From contig CANQBD010000001.1 of assembly GCA_947589245.1 (NCBI GenBank), positions 36,607 to 100,606 on the forward strand: a stretch of DNA of 64,000 nucleotides, given 5' to 3'. Origin of the DNA: an uncultured Anaeroplasmataceae bacterium. Its GTDB lineage: Bacteria; Bacillota_I; Bacilli_A; Acholeplasmatales; Anaeroplasmataceae. How positions within the stretch are numbered: the stretch's first letter is position 1; every line of letters starts with the position of its first letter. The position numbers and the translations under genes are program-made. Below, one piece after another: positions 1 to 8,966 of the stretch. The notes beneath the pieces are model-generated. The model saw only the letters and a program-made list of their open reading frames with translations. It ran no database searches and was not told the DNA's origin.

Positions 1-19
1 GCCTTATAGGAGACTAACT

Positions 20-3000
20 ATGAGTATATTTGAATTTATGCTTGAAAATCCAATTATCCAAGAAGTATTAAGTAGAAATAGAGTTAAACTTGGTAATTCC
101 TGTGATGATTTTAATATGATGTTGTTGGCTTGTGATTTTTATTCTAAAGATTCAAGCCTTTTTGTTGTTGTTCCTAATCTTTATTTAGCTCAAAAATATT
201 ATGATGAACTATTAAATTTAGTTGGTGAGGATGATGTCTTATTTTTTCCTGCTGATGAATTAGTTTCGGCTGAAATGGTGGCTGCTACAGGAGATTTTTT
301 ATTTGAAAGAATCCAAACTCTTTATACTCTTTTAACAGAAGGAAAGAAGCTTGTAGTTACTAATTTACATGGAGCTATTAAATATGAATTACCTAAGGAT
401 ATTTGGTTATCTAGTATTTTTACAATTAAAAAGCAGATGAGTATTGAAATATCTGATTTATTGCTGCGTTTAGTAAGACTTGGGTATGAGCCAGTTTATA
501 CAATAACTAAGACCGGAGAATTTGCAAGAAGAGGTAGCATCGTAGATATTTTTCCGCTTGGGTCAGAAAAACCTATTCGTCTTGATTTTTTTGGTGATGA
601 TATAGATACAATTAAATATTTTAATATGGAAAATCAGCGTTCTATTGCAGAGATTTTATCTTGTGTAATTTTACCAGTTACAGAATTAATTTATGATAAT
701 GAAGACTATGTAGTTGCTAAAGATAGACTTTATAGCTTTTTAGATCAATTTAAAATATCAGCTATTGAGGAAGAAATTTTAAATAAAGACTTATTTTCTT
801 TAGAAAACCATCAAAATTTAAATAGCTTATCGCGTTATTTTAGTTTTTTTAATAGTAATTTAGCAACGATTTTTGATTTTGTAGATAATAAAAGGATTTA
901 TTTTATTGATCCTGTAAAATCAAGAGAAACATTTGATCACTTGGTTTTAGATCTAAATGAATACTGTGGTCGAATTGGTGGATATAGTATTGCTAATATG
1001 GAATTATTTAAGAATTTTGATTTAGTTTTAAATGAAGCTAATGTTTTAATTGAGGGATTAAGAACCTTAGGTCATTTAGATTTTAGTATTAATGCTAAAG
1101 AAATTAGTGCATATCAGGCTAAAGAAAAAGAAATCTTAAAAGATTTTAGACGTAACAAGGATAATAAATATGTTATTTTAAGCTATACTAATGAGGAACG
1201 TTTGAAAAGACTGATTGATACCTGCTTGGATGAAGATATTTTCTTGGTTAGAGTTAAAAATGCAGGTGATATTAAGCTTGGTCAAATCAATTGTGTATTT
1301 GGCGCTTTACCGGCATTTGATTGGATTTATGAGGGAATAATATTTTTAAATGATGCTGCTTTATATGAAGTTAACTATTCACCTAGAAAAGCTCGCTATA
1401 AATCAGTTTATAAGAACGCTATTAAAATTTCTAAATATGATGAATTAGAGGTTGGAGATTATGTAGTTCATTATGATTATGGGATTGGTAAATATTTAGG
1501 AATTAAAACAATGGAAACTAGTGGTATTAAGCGTGATTTTCTCTATGTAATGTATGGGAATGGTTCGAGCTTATATATTCCTTTAGAACAAATATCATCA
1601 ATAATGAAATATGCTTCTAAGGATGTTGAAGGAATAACTTTACATGAAATTGGCTCATCAGCTTGGGCAAGAACTAAGGCTAAAGTTAGAAAAAGAGTTC
1701 ATGATATTTCTGATGAATTGATTAAACTTTATGCTGCTAGACAAGCGGCTAAAGGTTTTGAATTTCCCAAGGATAGTACACTTCAACTGGAGTTTGAAGC
1801 TGGTTTTGAATATGAATTAACACCTGATCAAAAATTAGCGATTGATGCAGTTAAGGCAGATATGGAGTCGGCTCGTCCAATGGATCGTTTAATTTGTGGT
1901 GATGTTGGTTATGGTAAGACAGAAGTAGCAATGAGAGCGGCCTTTAAAGCTGTTTATGGTGGTAAGCAAGTAGCAATGCTTGCTCCAACAACTATTTTAG
2001 CTAGTCAGCATTATCATAATTTTAAAGCTAGGATGGATGAATTTGGGATTAGAGTTGAACTTCTTAGTCGTTTTGTTTCAGCTTCTAAACAAAACCAAAT
2101 AATTGCTGATTTAAAAGCTGGTAAAGTTGATATAATAATTGGAACACACAGACTTTTATCTAAAGAAATAATTTATAAGGATTTAGGTTTATTAATTGTT
2201 GATGAGGAACAACGTTTTGGAGTTACCCATAAGGAAAAAATTAAGGAGCTAAAGGTAAATGTTGATTGTATTACCTTATCTGCAACACCTATTCCTAGAA
2301 CTTTGCAAATGTCGGTTATGGGTTTAAAGGATTTATCAATGATTGAGACCCCACCTAAAAATCGTTACCCTGTTCAAACCTATGTTTTAGAGCGTAATGA
2401 TCGAATTATCGCTGATGCGATTATGCGAGAAATGGCTCGTGGTGGGCAAGTCTTTTATTTATATAATTTTGTTGAAACCATTGAAGATTTAGCGGCACAT
2501 TTACAAAAACTTGTTCCTGAGGCTAGAATATGTGTTGGTCATGGTAGGCTTACTAAAGATCAGTTAGAAAATCGTATTAGAGATTTTATTGATCATCAAT
2601 ATGATATTCTTTTATGTACAACCATTATTGAGACAGGCATTGATATGCCGGAAACAAATACTTTAATTATTCATGATGCTGATCGTTTGGGGTTATCACA
2701 GCTTTATCAAATTAGAGGTCGTGTTGGGCGTTCTAGTAAAATTGCCTACGCTTATTTGATGTATGAGCCAAGAAAGATGTTGACAGCTGAGGCGGAAAAA
2801 CGTTTAGAAACAATTAAGGAATTTAATGAACTTGGTAGTGGTTTTAAAATAGCTATGCGTGATTTAGCTATTCGTGGTAGTGGTGATTTACTGGGTGAAG
2901 AACAATCTGGTTTTGTGGAATCTGTCGGGTTGGATATGTATTTAAAGATTTTGGAAGAAGAGATTAGCTTACATGGTAAACCAAAGGAAGAAGAAACTAT

Positions 3001-3475
3001 AGACTTATCTATTACAACACCTTTAGTTTCAAGAACTATTAGTACTAATTATATTGAAAATGAAGATGTTAGGATTGAGATTCATAAAAAGATTGATAAG
3101 CTTAAAACTTTAAATGAACTTCAAGAATTAGAGTTTGAATTAATTGATCGTTTTGGTGAAATTGATCAAGAGTTACGTCTTTATATGTATGAAAAACTGA
3201 TGAAGAATTATTGTCGGCGTTTAAAGATTAGTAAAATCAATACTAGTGATAGGCGTTATTTGGATTTTGTTTTTGCTGCTAACGAGACGAAACATTTAGA
3301 TGGAGGTTTTTTATTTGATTGTTGTTTAAAATTTAAGAATTTAAAATTAACTTATAAGGATGACATTCATATTTTATTAACTATTCAAGGAAGAGAAAAA
3401 ATTGATTATTTTATCGAAATATGTCAATATTTTAGTTTGATTGATTCGAAGCAATTATTTAGAATAAATAATTAA
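20..3475 (+). CDS. mfd: Transcription-repair coupling factor Mfd
   Basis: Mfd removes RNA polymerase stalled at DNA lesions and recruits UvrA. The 1151-residue length is normal for the family. Visible parts in order are a UvrB-like N-terminal region, a CarD-like RNA polymerase interaction domain near residues 475-550 (VGDYVVHYDYGIGKY), and a RecG-like helicase core with Walker A GDVGYGKTE near residue 628 and DEEQ near 729. The motif V/VI block ending QIRGRVGRS follows, and a TRCF C-terminal domain begins near residue 1005. The start is the ATG at 20, preceded by a GGAGA ribosome binding site. The 19 bases before it hold only this site, so any upstream gene lies outside the window. The call is secure. 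Confidence 0.98.
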   Translation: MSIFEFMLENPIIQEVLSRNRVKLGNSCDDFNMMLLACDFYSKDSSLFVVVPNLYLAQKYYDELLNLVGEDDVLFFPADELVSAEMVAATGDFLFERIQTLYTLLTEGKKLVVTNLHGAIKYELPKDIWLSSIFTIKKQMSIEISDLLLRLVRLGYEPVYTITKTGEFARRGSIVDIFPLGSEKPIRLDFFGDDIDTIKYFNMENQRSIAEILSCVILPVTELIYDNEDYVVAKDRLYSFLDQFKISAIEEEILNKDLFSLENHQNLNSLSRYFSFFNSNLATIFDFVDNKRIYFIDPVKSRETFDHLVLDLNEYCGRIGGYSIANMELFKNFDLVLNEANVLIEGLRTLGHLDFSINAKEISAYQAKEKEILKDFRRNKDNKYVILSYTNEERLKRLIDTCLDEDIFLVRVKNAGDIKLGQINCVFGALPAFDWIYEGIIFLNDAALYEVNYSPRKARYKSVYKNAIKISKYDELEVGDYVVHYDYGIGKYLGIKTMETSGIKRDFLYVMYGNGSSLYIPLEQISSIMKYASKDVEGITLHEIGSSAWARTKAKVRKRVHDISDELIKLYAARQAAKGFEFPKDSTLQLEFEAGFEYELTPDQKLAIDAVKADMESARPMDRLICGDVGYGKTEVAMRAAFKAVYGGKQVAMLAPTTILASQHYHNFKARMDEFGIRVELLSRFVSASKQNQIIADLKAGKVDIIIGTHRLLSKEIIYKDLGLLIVDEEQRFGVTHKEKIKELKVNVDCITLSATPIPRTLQMSVMGLKDLSMIETPPKNRYPVQTYVLERNDRIIADAIMREMARGGQVFYLYNFVETIEDLAAHLQKLVPEARICVGHGRLTKDQLENRIRDFIDHQYDILLCTTIIETGIDMPETNTLIIHDADRLGLSQLYQIRGRVGRSSKIAYAYLMYEPRKMLTAEAEKRLETIKEFNELGSGFKIAMRDLAIRGSGDLLGEEQSGFVESVGLDMYLKILEEEISLHGKPKEEETIDLSITTPLVSRTISTNYIENEDVRIEIHKKIDKLKTLNELQELEFELIDRFGEIDQELRLYMYEKLMKNYCRRLKISKINTSDRRYLDFVFAANETKHLDGGFLFDCCLKFKNLKLTYKDDIHILLTIQGREKIDYFIEICQYFSLIDSKQLFRINN

Positions 3476-3509
3476 TTAAACGTTTGGTTATACTAGTATT
3501 GGTGAGAAT

Positions 3510-4169
3510 ATGAAAAAATTGTTGATATTTGTTCTTTTTGTCTGTTTTTTAAGCTTAAATGCTAATGCTAAAGAACAAGCTATCTTTCATGGCAATCGTA
3601 ATTTAAACCATATCTATTTAACCTTTGATGATGGTTATTCAGCTAAGAATACGGAAATGATTTTAGATACCTTATTACAAAAAGATGTTAAGGCAACCTT
3701 TTTTATTGAGGGTGAATTTTTAACTCAAAATCCTATCTTAGTTAATCGGATAGCAAATGAACAAACCTTAGCTAATCATACTTTTAAACATAAAGATATT
3801 ACTAAAATGTCTAATCAACAGCTAATTGATGATATTAAAATTTTTGAAGAAGAAGCTTTTAAAATCACCGGCAAACAGCTTACTAAGTACTTTAGGCCAC
3901 CTATGGGTAAAATTAATGATACTAAATTAAATATTTTAAGCCAAATGGGGTATAAGGTTTTTATTTGGGATGTCAGTTACTATGATTATGTTTATTATGA
4001 TGATCAGGGAATTGATTATGTTTTAAATAGTATTAGAAAACAAACTCATAATGGCTCAATTATTTTAATGCATACCTTAACTAAGTCAAATGCTTTAGCT
4101 TTAGGTCAAATTATTGATATGCTAAGGGATTTAGGATATGTTTTTAGTGATTTAAGTGAGTTAGTTTAG
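3510..4169 (+). CDS. pdaA: PdaA-like polysaccharide deacetylase, exported
   Basis: This is a NodB-fold deacetylase of 219 residues with an N-terminal signal peptide (about 20 residues, ending near NANAKEQ). The five family motifs are visible: TFDDGY near residue 38, NHTFKH, RPPMGK, a WDVSYYDY block and LMHT. The C-terminal run GSIILMHTLTKSNALAL resembles Bacillus PdaA, which deacetylates N-acetylmuramic acid on the way to the muramic delta-lactam of spore cortex. A spore role is an inference; a SpoIIR-like gene elsewhere in the window is consistent with it. It starts 34 bases after mfd with a GGTGAGA ribosome binding site and is closed by a terminator. A general peptidoglycan or chitooligosaccharide deacetylase is the alternative. 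Confidence 0.85.
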   Translation: MKKLLIFVLFVCFLSLNANAKEQAIFHGNRNLNHIYLTFDDGYSAKNTEMILDTLLQKDVKATFFIEGEFLTQNPILVNRIANEQTLANHTFKHKDITKMSNQQLIDDIKIFEEEAFKITGKQLTKYFRPPMGKINDTKLNILSQMGYKVFIWDVSYYDYVYYDDQGIDYVLNSIRKQTHNGSIILMHTLTKSNALALGQIIDMLRDLGYVFSDLSELV

Positions 4170-4174
4170 TTTTA

Positions 4175-4205
4175 GAGGCAAGTTTTGACTTGCTTCTTTT
4201 TTTCT
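4175..4205 (+). terminator. Rho-independent terminator after the deacetylase gene
   Basis: A 9-bp stem (GAGGCAAGT at 4175-4183 with ACTTGCTTC at 4188-4196, one G-T pair) with a 4-base loop is followed by a run of seven T residues. Confidence 0.9.
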
Positions 4206-4236
4206 TTTAATTATCATTCTCATATAGTTTGTTTTA

Positions 4237-4245
4237 TGGTATAAT
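4237..4245 (+). promoter_or_regulatory. Extended -10 promoter of asnA
   Basis: TGG followed by TATAAT at 4240-4245 is a perfect extended -10 element, 24 bases before the asnA start. No good -35 hexamer is visible at the usual distance, as expected for extended -10 promoters. Confidence 0.75.
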
Positions 4246-4269
4246 ATTAGCGATTTTGGAGAGATTAAA

Positions 4270-5277
4270 ATGAAAAAGTTATTAATTAAAGAAAATTATC
4301 AATCAATTTTAAATTTAATAGAAACTGAAATAGCTATTAAGCTTGTTAAGGATAGCTTTGAAAGAAATTTGGCTGAGGCTTTAAATTTGATGCGTGTTTC
4401 GGCTCCTTTGTTTATTTTTCCTTCCACAGGCTTAAATGATGAATTGAATGGCATTGAAAGAAGAGTTGAATTTAAGCTTCGCGATATTGAGGAAAAAGCT
4501 GAAATTGTCCAGAGCTTAGCAAAATGGAAAAGAAATGCTTTGGCTCGTTATCATTTCAAAGAAGGCACAGGCTTATATACCGATATGAACGCGATAAGAT
4601 GTGATGAAGAATTAGACAACTTACATTCAGCTTATGTTGATCAATGGGATTGGGAAAAGATTATAAATAAAAATGAGCGAAATGAAGCTTTTTTGAAAGA
4701 AACAGTTAAAAAAATATATGGTGCTTTTTTAAAAACAGCCGAGACTGTCTATGTTAATTTTCCTAAATTAAGAACCGATCTTCCTCAAGATATTTATTTT
4801 ATATCTACTAGTGAATTAGAAGACCTTTATCCAAATTTAACCCCAAAGGAAAGAGAATATCAAATTTGCAAATCTAAGGGTGCTGTCTTTCTTATGCAAA
4901 TTGGTGCCAATTTAAAGAATGGTTTGCCACATGATGGTAGGGCTGCGGATTATGATGATTGGCAGCTTAATGGTGATATTTTACTTTATTATAAGGAATT
5001 AGATATTGCTTTTGAAATTTCTTCAATGGGGATTAGAGTTGATGAAAATTCTTTAATTAAACAGCTTAAATTAAAGAAGGAAGAAGCTAAATTAAATAAT
5101 CCTTATGTTCAAGGAATTCTTAATAAAAAGCTTCCCTATACTATTGGTGGTGGCATTGGTCAATCAAGACTTTGTATGTTTTTTTTAAAGAAAGCTCATA
5201 TTGGAGAGGTTCAAGCTTCTTTATGGAGTGAAGCTGATGTTGAAAAATTAGAAACTAAAAATATTTTCCTTCTCTAA
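4270..5277 (+). CDS. asnA: Aspartate-ammonia ligase (asparagine synthetase A)
   Basis: AsnA makes asparagine from aspartate, ammonia and ATP in the cytosol and has a class II aminoacyl-tRNA synthetase fold. The protein is 335 residues, the usual length. The N-terminal block with SAPLF and GLNDELNGIERRV, the central KWKRNALARY, and the C-terminal GGGIGQSRLCM motif are characteristic of this family. The gene has its own extended -10 promoter and follows a terminator, so it is probably expressed independently of mfd. TsaD follows 52 bases after the stop with its own strong ribosome binding site. Confidence 0.97.
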   Translation: MKKLLIKENYQSILNLIETEIAIKLVKDSFERNLAEALNLMRVSAPLFIFPSTGLNDELNGIERRVEFKLRDIEEKAEIVQSLAKWKRNALARYHFKEGTGLYTDMNAIRCDEELDNLHSAYVDQWDWEKIINKNERNEAFLKETVKKIYGAFLKTAETVYVNFPKLRTDLPQDIYFISTSELEDLYPNLTPKEREYQICKSKGAVFLMQIGANLKNGLPHDGRAADYDDWQLNGDILLYYKELDIAFEISSMGIRVDENSLIKQLKLKKEEAKLNNPYVQGILNKKLPYTIGGGIGQSRLCMFFLKKAHIGEVQASLWSEADVEKLETKNIFLL

Positions 5278-5329
5278 CCTTTTTCAACAAAATATGTTTT
5301 TTAAAAATGTTAAGTTAGGAGGGAAAAGA

Positions 5330-6340
5330 ATGTTAGTATTAGGTATAGAAAGTAGTTGTGATGAAACATCTGTAGCAATTGTTAAGGATGGCAAAGAGGT
5401 TTTATGTAATGTTATTAATTCCCAAATTGATATTCATAAGCTTTTTGGTGGTGTTGTTCCTGAGATAGCTTCTAGACACCATGTTTATCAAATTTCAATG
5501 GTTTTTGAAGAGGCTTTTAAACAAGCTAATGTTAAACCGGAAGACATTGATTTAGTGGCTGTGACTAAGGGACCGGGATTGATTGGTTCTCTTCTTGTTG
5601 GAGTTAATGCTGCCAAAACTTTTGCGTTAACCTATAATAAGCCACTTATTGGTGTTCATCATCTAGCTGGTCATATTTATGCTAATGCAATTGAACATGA
5701 TATGAAGTTTCCAGCCGTAGCTTTATTAGTTTCTGGGGGCAATACGGAATTAATTTATATGCAAGATCATTTTCGTTTTGAAGTAATAGGTCAAACTTTA
5801 GATGATGCGGTTGGTGAAGCTTATGATAAAGTTGCAAGAGTCATTGGCCTATCTTATCCTGGAGGACCTATTGTTGATAAATTAGCTCATGAGGGAAATG
5901 ATACCTATCATTTACCAAGAGTATATTTAGATGATAATTCCTATAATTTTAGTTTTTCTGGTCTAAAGAGTGCAGTTATTAATTTGGTTCATAATGCTAA
6001 TCAAAGAGGTGAAGAAATAAATAGAGAAAATCTTTGCTGTTCTTTTCAAGCATCTGTTTGCGAGGTATTAGTTAATAAGACCTTAAAATTAGCTAAAGAG
6101 AAAAATGTTAAACAGGTTATTGTAGCTGGTGGTGTTTCAGCCAATCGAGGACTTAAAGAGCTTTTCACAGCCCAAAAGGGCAATTTAGAGGTTTGTATCC
6201 CATCAATAAAATATTGTACAGACAATGCAGCAATGATTGCAGTTGCAGGCTATTACCAATATCAAACAAATCATAAATTAGATGATTTGAGTTTAAACGC
6301 CTATGCATCTTTAGAGTTGGAGGAAATGTATGAAATTTAG
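5330..6340 (+). CDS. tsaD: tRNA N6-adenosine threonylcarbamoyltransferase TsaD
   Basis: TsaD transfers the threonylcarbamoyl group to A37 of ANN-decoding tRNAs, with TsaB and TsaE. The other half of the pathway, a TsaC-type protein, is encoded at 59803. The protein has an ASKHA fold with the N-terminal GIESSCDETS motif, the metal-binding HHLAGH near residue 108, the GGNTEL loop and a C-terminal GGVSANRGL motif. I chose the ATG at 5330 because an AGGAGGG ribosome binding site lies just before it. The frame is open upstream to 5294, but that would add 12 unconserved residues. This gives 336 residues, typical for the family. It overlaps the next gene by 11 bases. Confidence 0.97.
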   Translation: MLVLGIESSCDETSVAIVKDGKEVLCNVINSQIDIHKLFGGVVPEIASRHHVYQISMVFEEAFKQANVKPEDIDLVAVTKGPGLIGSLLVGVNAAKTFALTYNKPLIGVHHLAGHIYANAIEHDMKFPAVALLVSGGNTELIYMQDHFRFEVIGQTLDDAVGEAYDKVARVIGLSYPGGPIVDKLAHEGNDTYHLPRVYLDDNSYNFSFSGLKSAVINLVHNANQRGEEINRENLCCSFQASVCEVLVNKTLKLAKEKNVKQVIVAGGVSANRGLKELFTAQKGNLEVCIPSIKYCTDNAAMIAVAGYYQYQTNHKLDDLSLNAYASLELEEMYEI

Positions 6341-8024
6341 TGAATTTAAGTATGAACGTCCAGATTTAGATATCATTATCGAGGATATAGAATCTTTAGT
6401 AACTGATTTTGAAAAGGCTGAATCCTTTAAGGAGGCTTTAAAGCCTCTTGAAAAAGTTTTAAATATTTCAGAAAATTTTAATACTGCTCAAACCTTATGT
6501 GAGATTCGTAATAATATTAATACAGCTGATGAGTTTTATGAAAAAGAACAAGCCTTTTTTGATGAGAATTTACCAAAATTTCAAAACGCCATGAATAAAT
6601 TTTATAAGGTTTTAGTTAAATCGAGGTTTCGCAAACGTTTAGAAAATATTTATTCAAAACAATATTTTACGCAAATTGAATTAGGATTAAAATGTTTTGA
6701 TGAAAAAATCATGCCTGAGCTAATAGAAGAAGCTAAACTTTGTACAAAATTTTCTAAATTATTAGCCTCGGCTAAAATTGAATTTAATGGTAAAATTCAT
6801 AATTTAAGTCAAATGGGAGTTTATAGTCAAAATCCTGATCGTAATATTCGTAAAGCAGCTTTATTAAAAACGACTGAATTTAGATCATCTATCAAAGCTG
6901 ATATTGATGAAATTTATGATCAGCTTGTTAAGACTAGAGATAGTATGGCTAAAAAGATGGGTTTTACTAATTATGTTGATTTTGGTTATCTTCGTTTAGG
7001 TAGAAGTGATTATAATAGTCAAAATGTTGCAAACTATCGTAAGAGTATCGTTAAATATTTAGTACCTATAGCTGCTAAGATTTTTGCAAAGCAAGCTCAA
7101 AGAATTGGTATTTCTGATTTAAAATATTATGATTTAAGTTATTTTTATGCCAACGGCAATCCTCAGCATAATAAGAATAAAGATGAGCTTGTCGCAAGTG
7201 CTTTAAAATTTTATTCAGAATTATCTAAAGAAACTAAGAGCTTTTTTGAATTTATGGTAGAAACAGAGCTTATGGATTTAGAGGCTAAACCTAATAAGGC
7301 TGGTGGCGGTTTCTGTACTTTTATTGCTAAATATAATTCGCCATTTATCTTTTCAAATTTTAAAGGTGATATGGGTGATGTTGATGTTTTAACTCATGAA
7401 GCCGGACATGCCTTTGAGGTATATACAGCTGCTAAGCATCTGGCTTTAAGTGATATTTATTGGCCAACTTTAGAGGCTTGTGAAATTCATTCGATGAGTA
7501 TGGAATTTTTTGCTTATCCTTATATGGATTATTTTTTTGGTGATGATGCTAAAAAATATCGTTTTAAGCACTTAAGTGAAGCCATTACTTTTATTCCTTA
7601 TGGAGCTTGTGTGGATGAATTTCAGCATTTTGTTTATGAAAATCCTCTTTGTGGTAAAGAGGCAAGGCGGACTAAGTGGTTAGAATTAGAAAAGAAGTAT
7701 TTAACTTGGCGCGATTATGCTGAGCTTAAATTTTATGCTGAGGGTAATTTTTGGCATTGTCAAAGTCACATTTTCCAAAATGCTTTCTATTATATTGATT
7801 ATACTTTAGCTCAAGTTTGTGCCTTTCAATTTTTATTGTTAGATAAAGAAAATCACGAGAAGGCTTGGCAAAAGTATTATTCCTTATGCAAGCTTGGTGG
7901 GTCAATGTCTTTTACAGAATTATTAAAAACTGTAGGTCTAAAAAACCCTTTTGTAGAATCTACTTTAGCTGATATTATGCCTAAATTAGAAGATTATTTA
8001 ACTACTTTAGAACAGGAGTGTTAA
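6330..8024 (+). CDS. M3 family oligoendopeptidase (PepF-like)
   Basis: This is a cytosolic zinc oligopeptidase of 564 residues with no signal peptide. The zinc site HEAGHAFEVY lies near residue 356, and the third ligand is probably the glutamate in the following EACEIHSMSMEF block. Domain order is a helical N-terminal region followed by the M3 catalytic domain, as in the M3 oligoendopeptidase subfamily. A GGAGG at 6319-6323 inside the tsaD tail gives the ATG at 6330 a well-spaced ribosome binding site, and the 11-base overlap suggests translational coupling. It probably degrades short peptides for amino acid recycling. Confidence 0.93.
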   Translation: MKFSEFKYERPDLDIIIEDIESLVTDFEKAESFKEALKPLEKVLNISENFNTAQTLCEIRNNINTADEFYEKEQAFFDENLPKFQNAMNKFYKVLVKSRFRKRLENIYSKQYFTQIELGLKCFDEKIMPELIEEAKLCTKFSKLLASAKIEFNGKIHNLSQMGVYSQNPDRNIRKAALLKTTEFRSSIKADIDEIYDQLVKTRDSMAKKMGFTNYVDFGYLRLGRSDYNSQNVANYRKSIVKYLVPIAAKIFAKQAQRIGISDLKYYDLSYFYANGNPQHNKNKDELVASALKFYSELSKETKSFFEFMVETELMDLEAKPNKAGGGFCTFIAKYNSPFIFSNFKGDMGDVDVLTHEAGHAFEVYTAAKHLALSDIYWPTLEACEIHSMSMEFFAYPYMDYFFGDDAKKYRFKHLSEAITFIPYGACVDEFQHFVYENPLCGKEARRTKWLELEKKYLTWRDYAELKFYAEGNFWHCQSHIFQNAFYYIDYTLAQVCAFQFLLLDKENHEKAWQKYYSLCKLGGSMSFTELLKTVGLKNPFVESTLADIMPKLEDYLTTLEQEC

Positions 8025-8025
8025 G

Positions 8026-8907
8026 GTGACAGATGTTTTAAATATTTTAAAAATTGTTTTATTTGGTATTGTTGAAGGTGTTACGGAATGGTTACCTATC
8101 AGCAGTACTGGCCACATGATTATATTAGAGGAGCTTTTAAATGCTCAAGAAATTTTTGAAGGTGGTAAACCCTTTTGGGATTTCTTTTTGGTGGCTATTC
8201 AGCTAGGGGCTATATTAGCCGTTGTTGTTTGTTTTTTCAATAAGCTTAATCCCTTTTTTGGTAATTCCTTAAAAAATCCTGAAGTAACCAAAAGTAAAGA
8301 AGAGAAAAAAGAAATTTGGCTTTTGTGGGCTAAGGTTATCATAGCTTGTTTACCAGCTGCTGTTATTGGTTTGATTGCTGATGATTGGTTAGATAGTATT
8401 TTCTATAATTCAATTACTGTCTCTATTACTTTGATTGTTTATGGTATTTTATTTATAGTAATGGAGTTTTGGAATAAAAAAAGAAAATTTAAAGTTACAG
8501 ATGTTAAAGCCCTAAGCTTTAAAATGGCTTTAATTATTGGTTGTATGCAATTATTATCTTTAATTCCAGGAACCTCTCGTAGTGGGGTAACTATTTTAGG
8601 TGCAATGCTTATTTTATGTAATCGGGAAGTAGCATGTGAATTTTCTTTCTTTTTATCTATTCCTGTAATGTTTGGAGCTTCTTTATTTAAAGGGTTAAAA
8701 TATTTGTTAAATGGCAATGCCCTAAATTCCAGCGATATAGCTTTACTATTAATTGGTTCAATTGTAGCTTTTGCAGTTTCAATGTTTATAATTAAGTTTT
8801 TGATGGCATTCATTAAAAAGCATGACTTTAAGCCATTTGGTGTTTATCGAATAGCTTTAGGTATTTTATTGTTAATTTTATTTGCTTGTGGAGTTATGTC
8901 GATCTAA
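8026..8907 (+). CDS. uppP: Undecaprenyl-diphosphate phosphatase UppP (BacA)
   Basis: UppP dephosphorylates undecaprenyl pyrophosphate to recycle the lipid carrier of cell wall synthesis, and overproduction gives bacitracin resistance. The 293-residue integral membrane protein has the two family signatures: GVTEWLPISSTGH near residue 18 and LIPGTSRSG near residue 185. It starts with GTG at 8026, one base after the pepF stop, with GGAGTG in the preceding gene end as ribosome binding site. A second, unrelated lipid phosphatase of the PAP2 family lies at 10595, so the region carries two candidate carrier-recycling enzymes. Confidence 0.97.
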   Translation: MTDVLNILKIVLFGIVEGVTEWLPISSTGHMIILEELLNAQEIFEGGKPFWDFFLVAIQLGAILAVVVCFFNKLNPFFGNSLKNPEVTKSKEEKKEIWLLWAKVIIACLPAAVIGLIADDWLDSIFYNSITVSITLIVYGILFIVMEFWNKKRKFKVTDVKALSFKMALIIGCMQLLSLIPGTSRSGVTILGAMLILCNREVACEFSFFLSIPVMFGASLFKGLKYLLNGNALNSSDIALLLIGSIVAFAVSMFIIKFLMAFIKKHDFKPFGVYRIALGILLLILFACGVMSI

Positions 8908-8936
8908 ATATTAATATAGTTTTAGTTAAAAAATAA

Positions 8937-8945
8937 TGTTATAAT
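8937..8945 (+). promoter_or_regulatory. Extended -10 promoter of the DUF1576 gene
   Basis: TGT followed by TATAAT at 8940-8945, 22 bases before the ATG at 8967, in a short A+T-rich gap. The -35 region is weak. Confidence 0.7.
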
Positions 8946-8966
8946 ATCAAGAGAAGAGGTGATGAT

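Noticed and set aside
5294-5329. N-terminal extension of TsaD in the same frame
   Set aside because: The AGGAGGG site and the conserved start GIESSCDE point to the ATG at 5330; the extra 12 residues are not TsaD-like.
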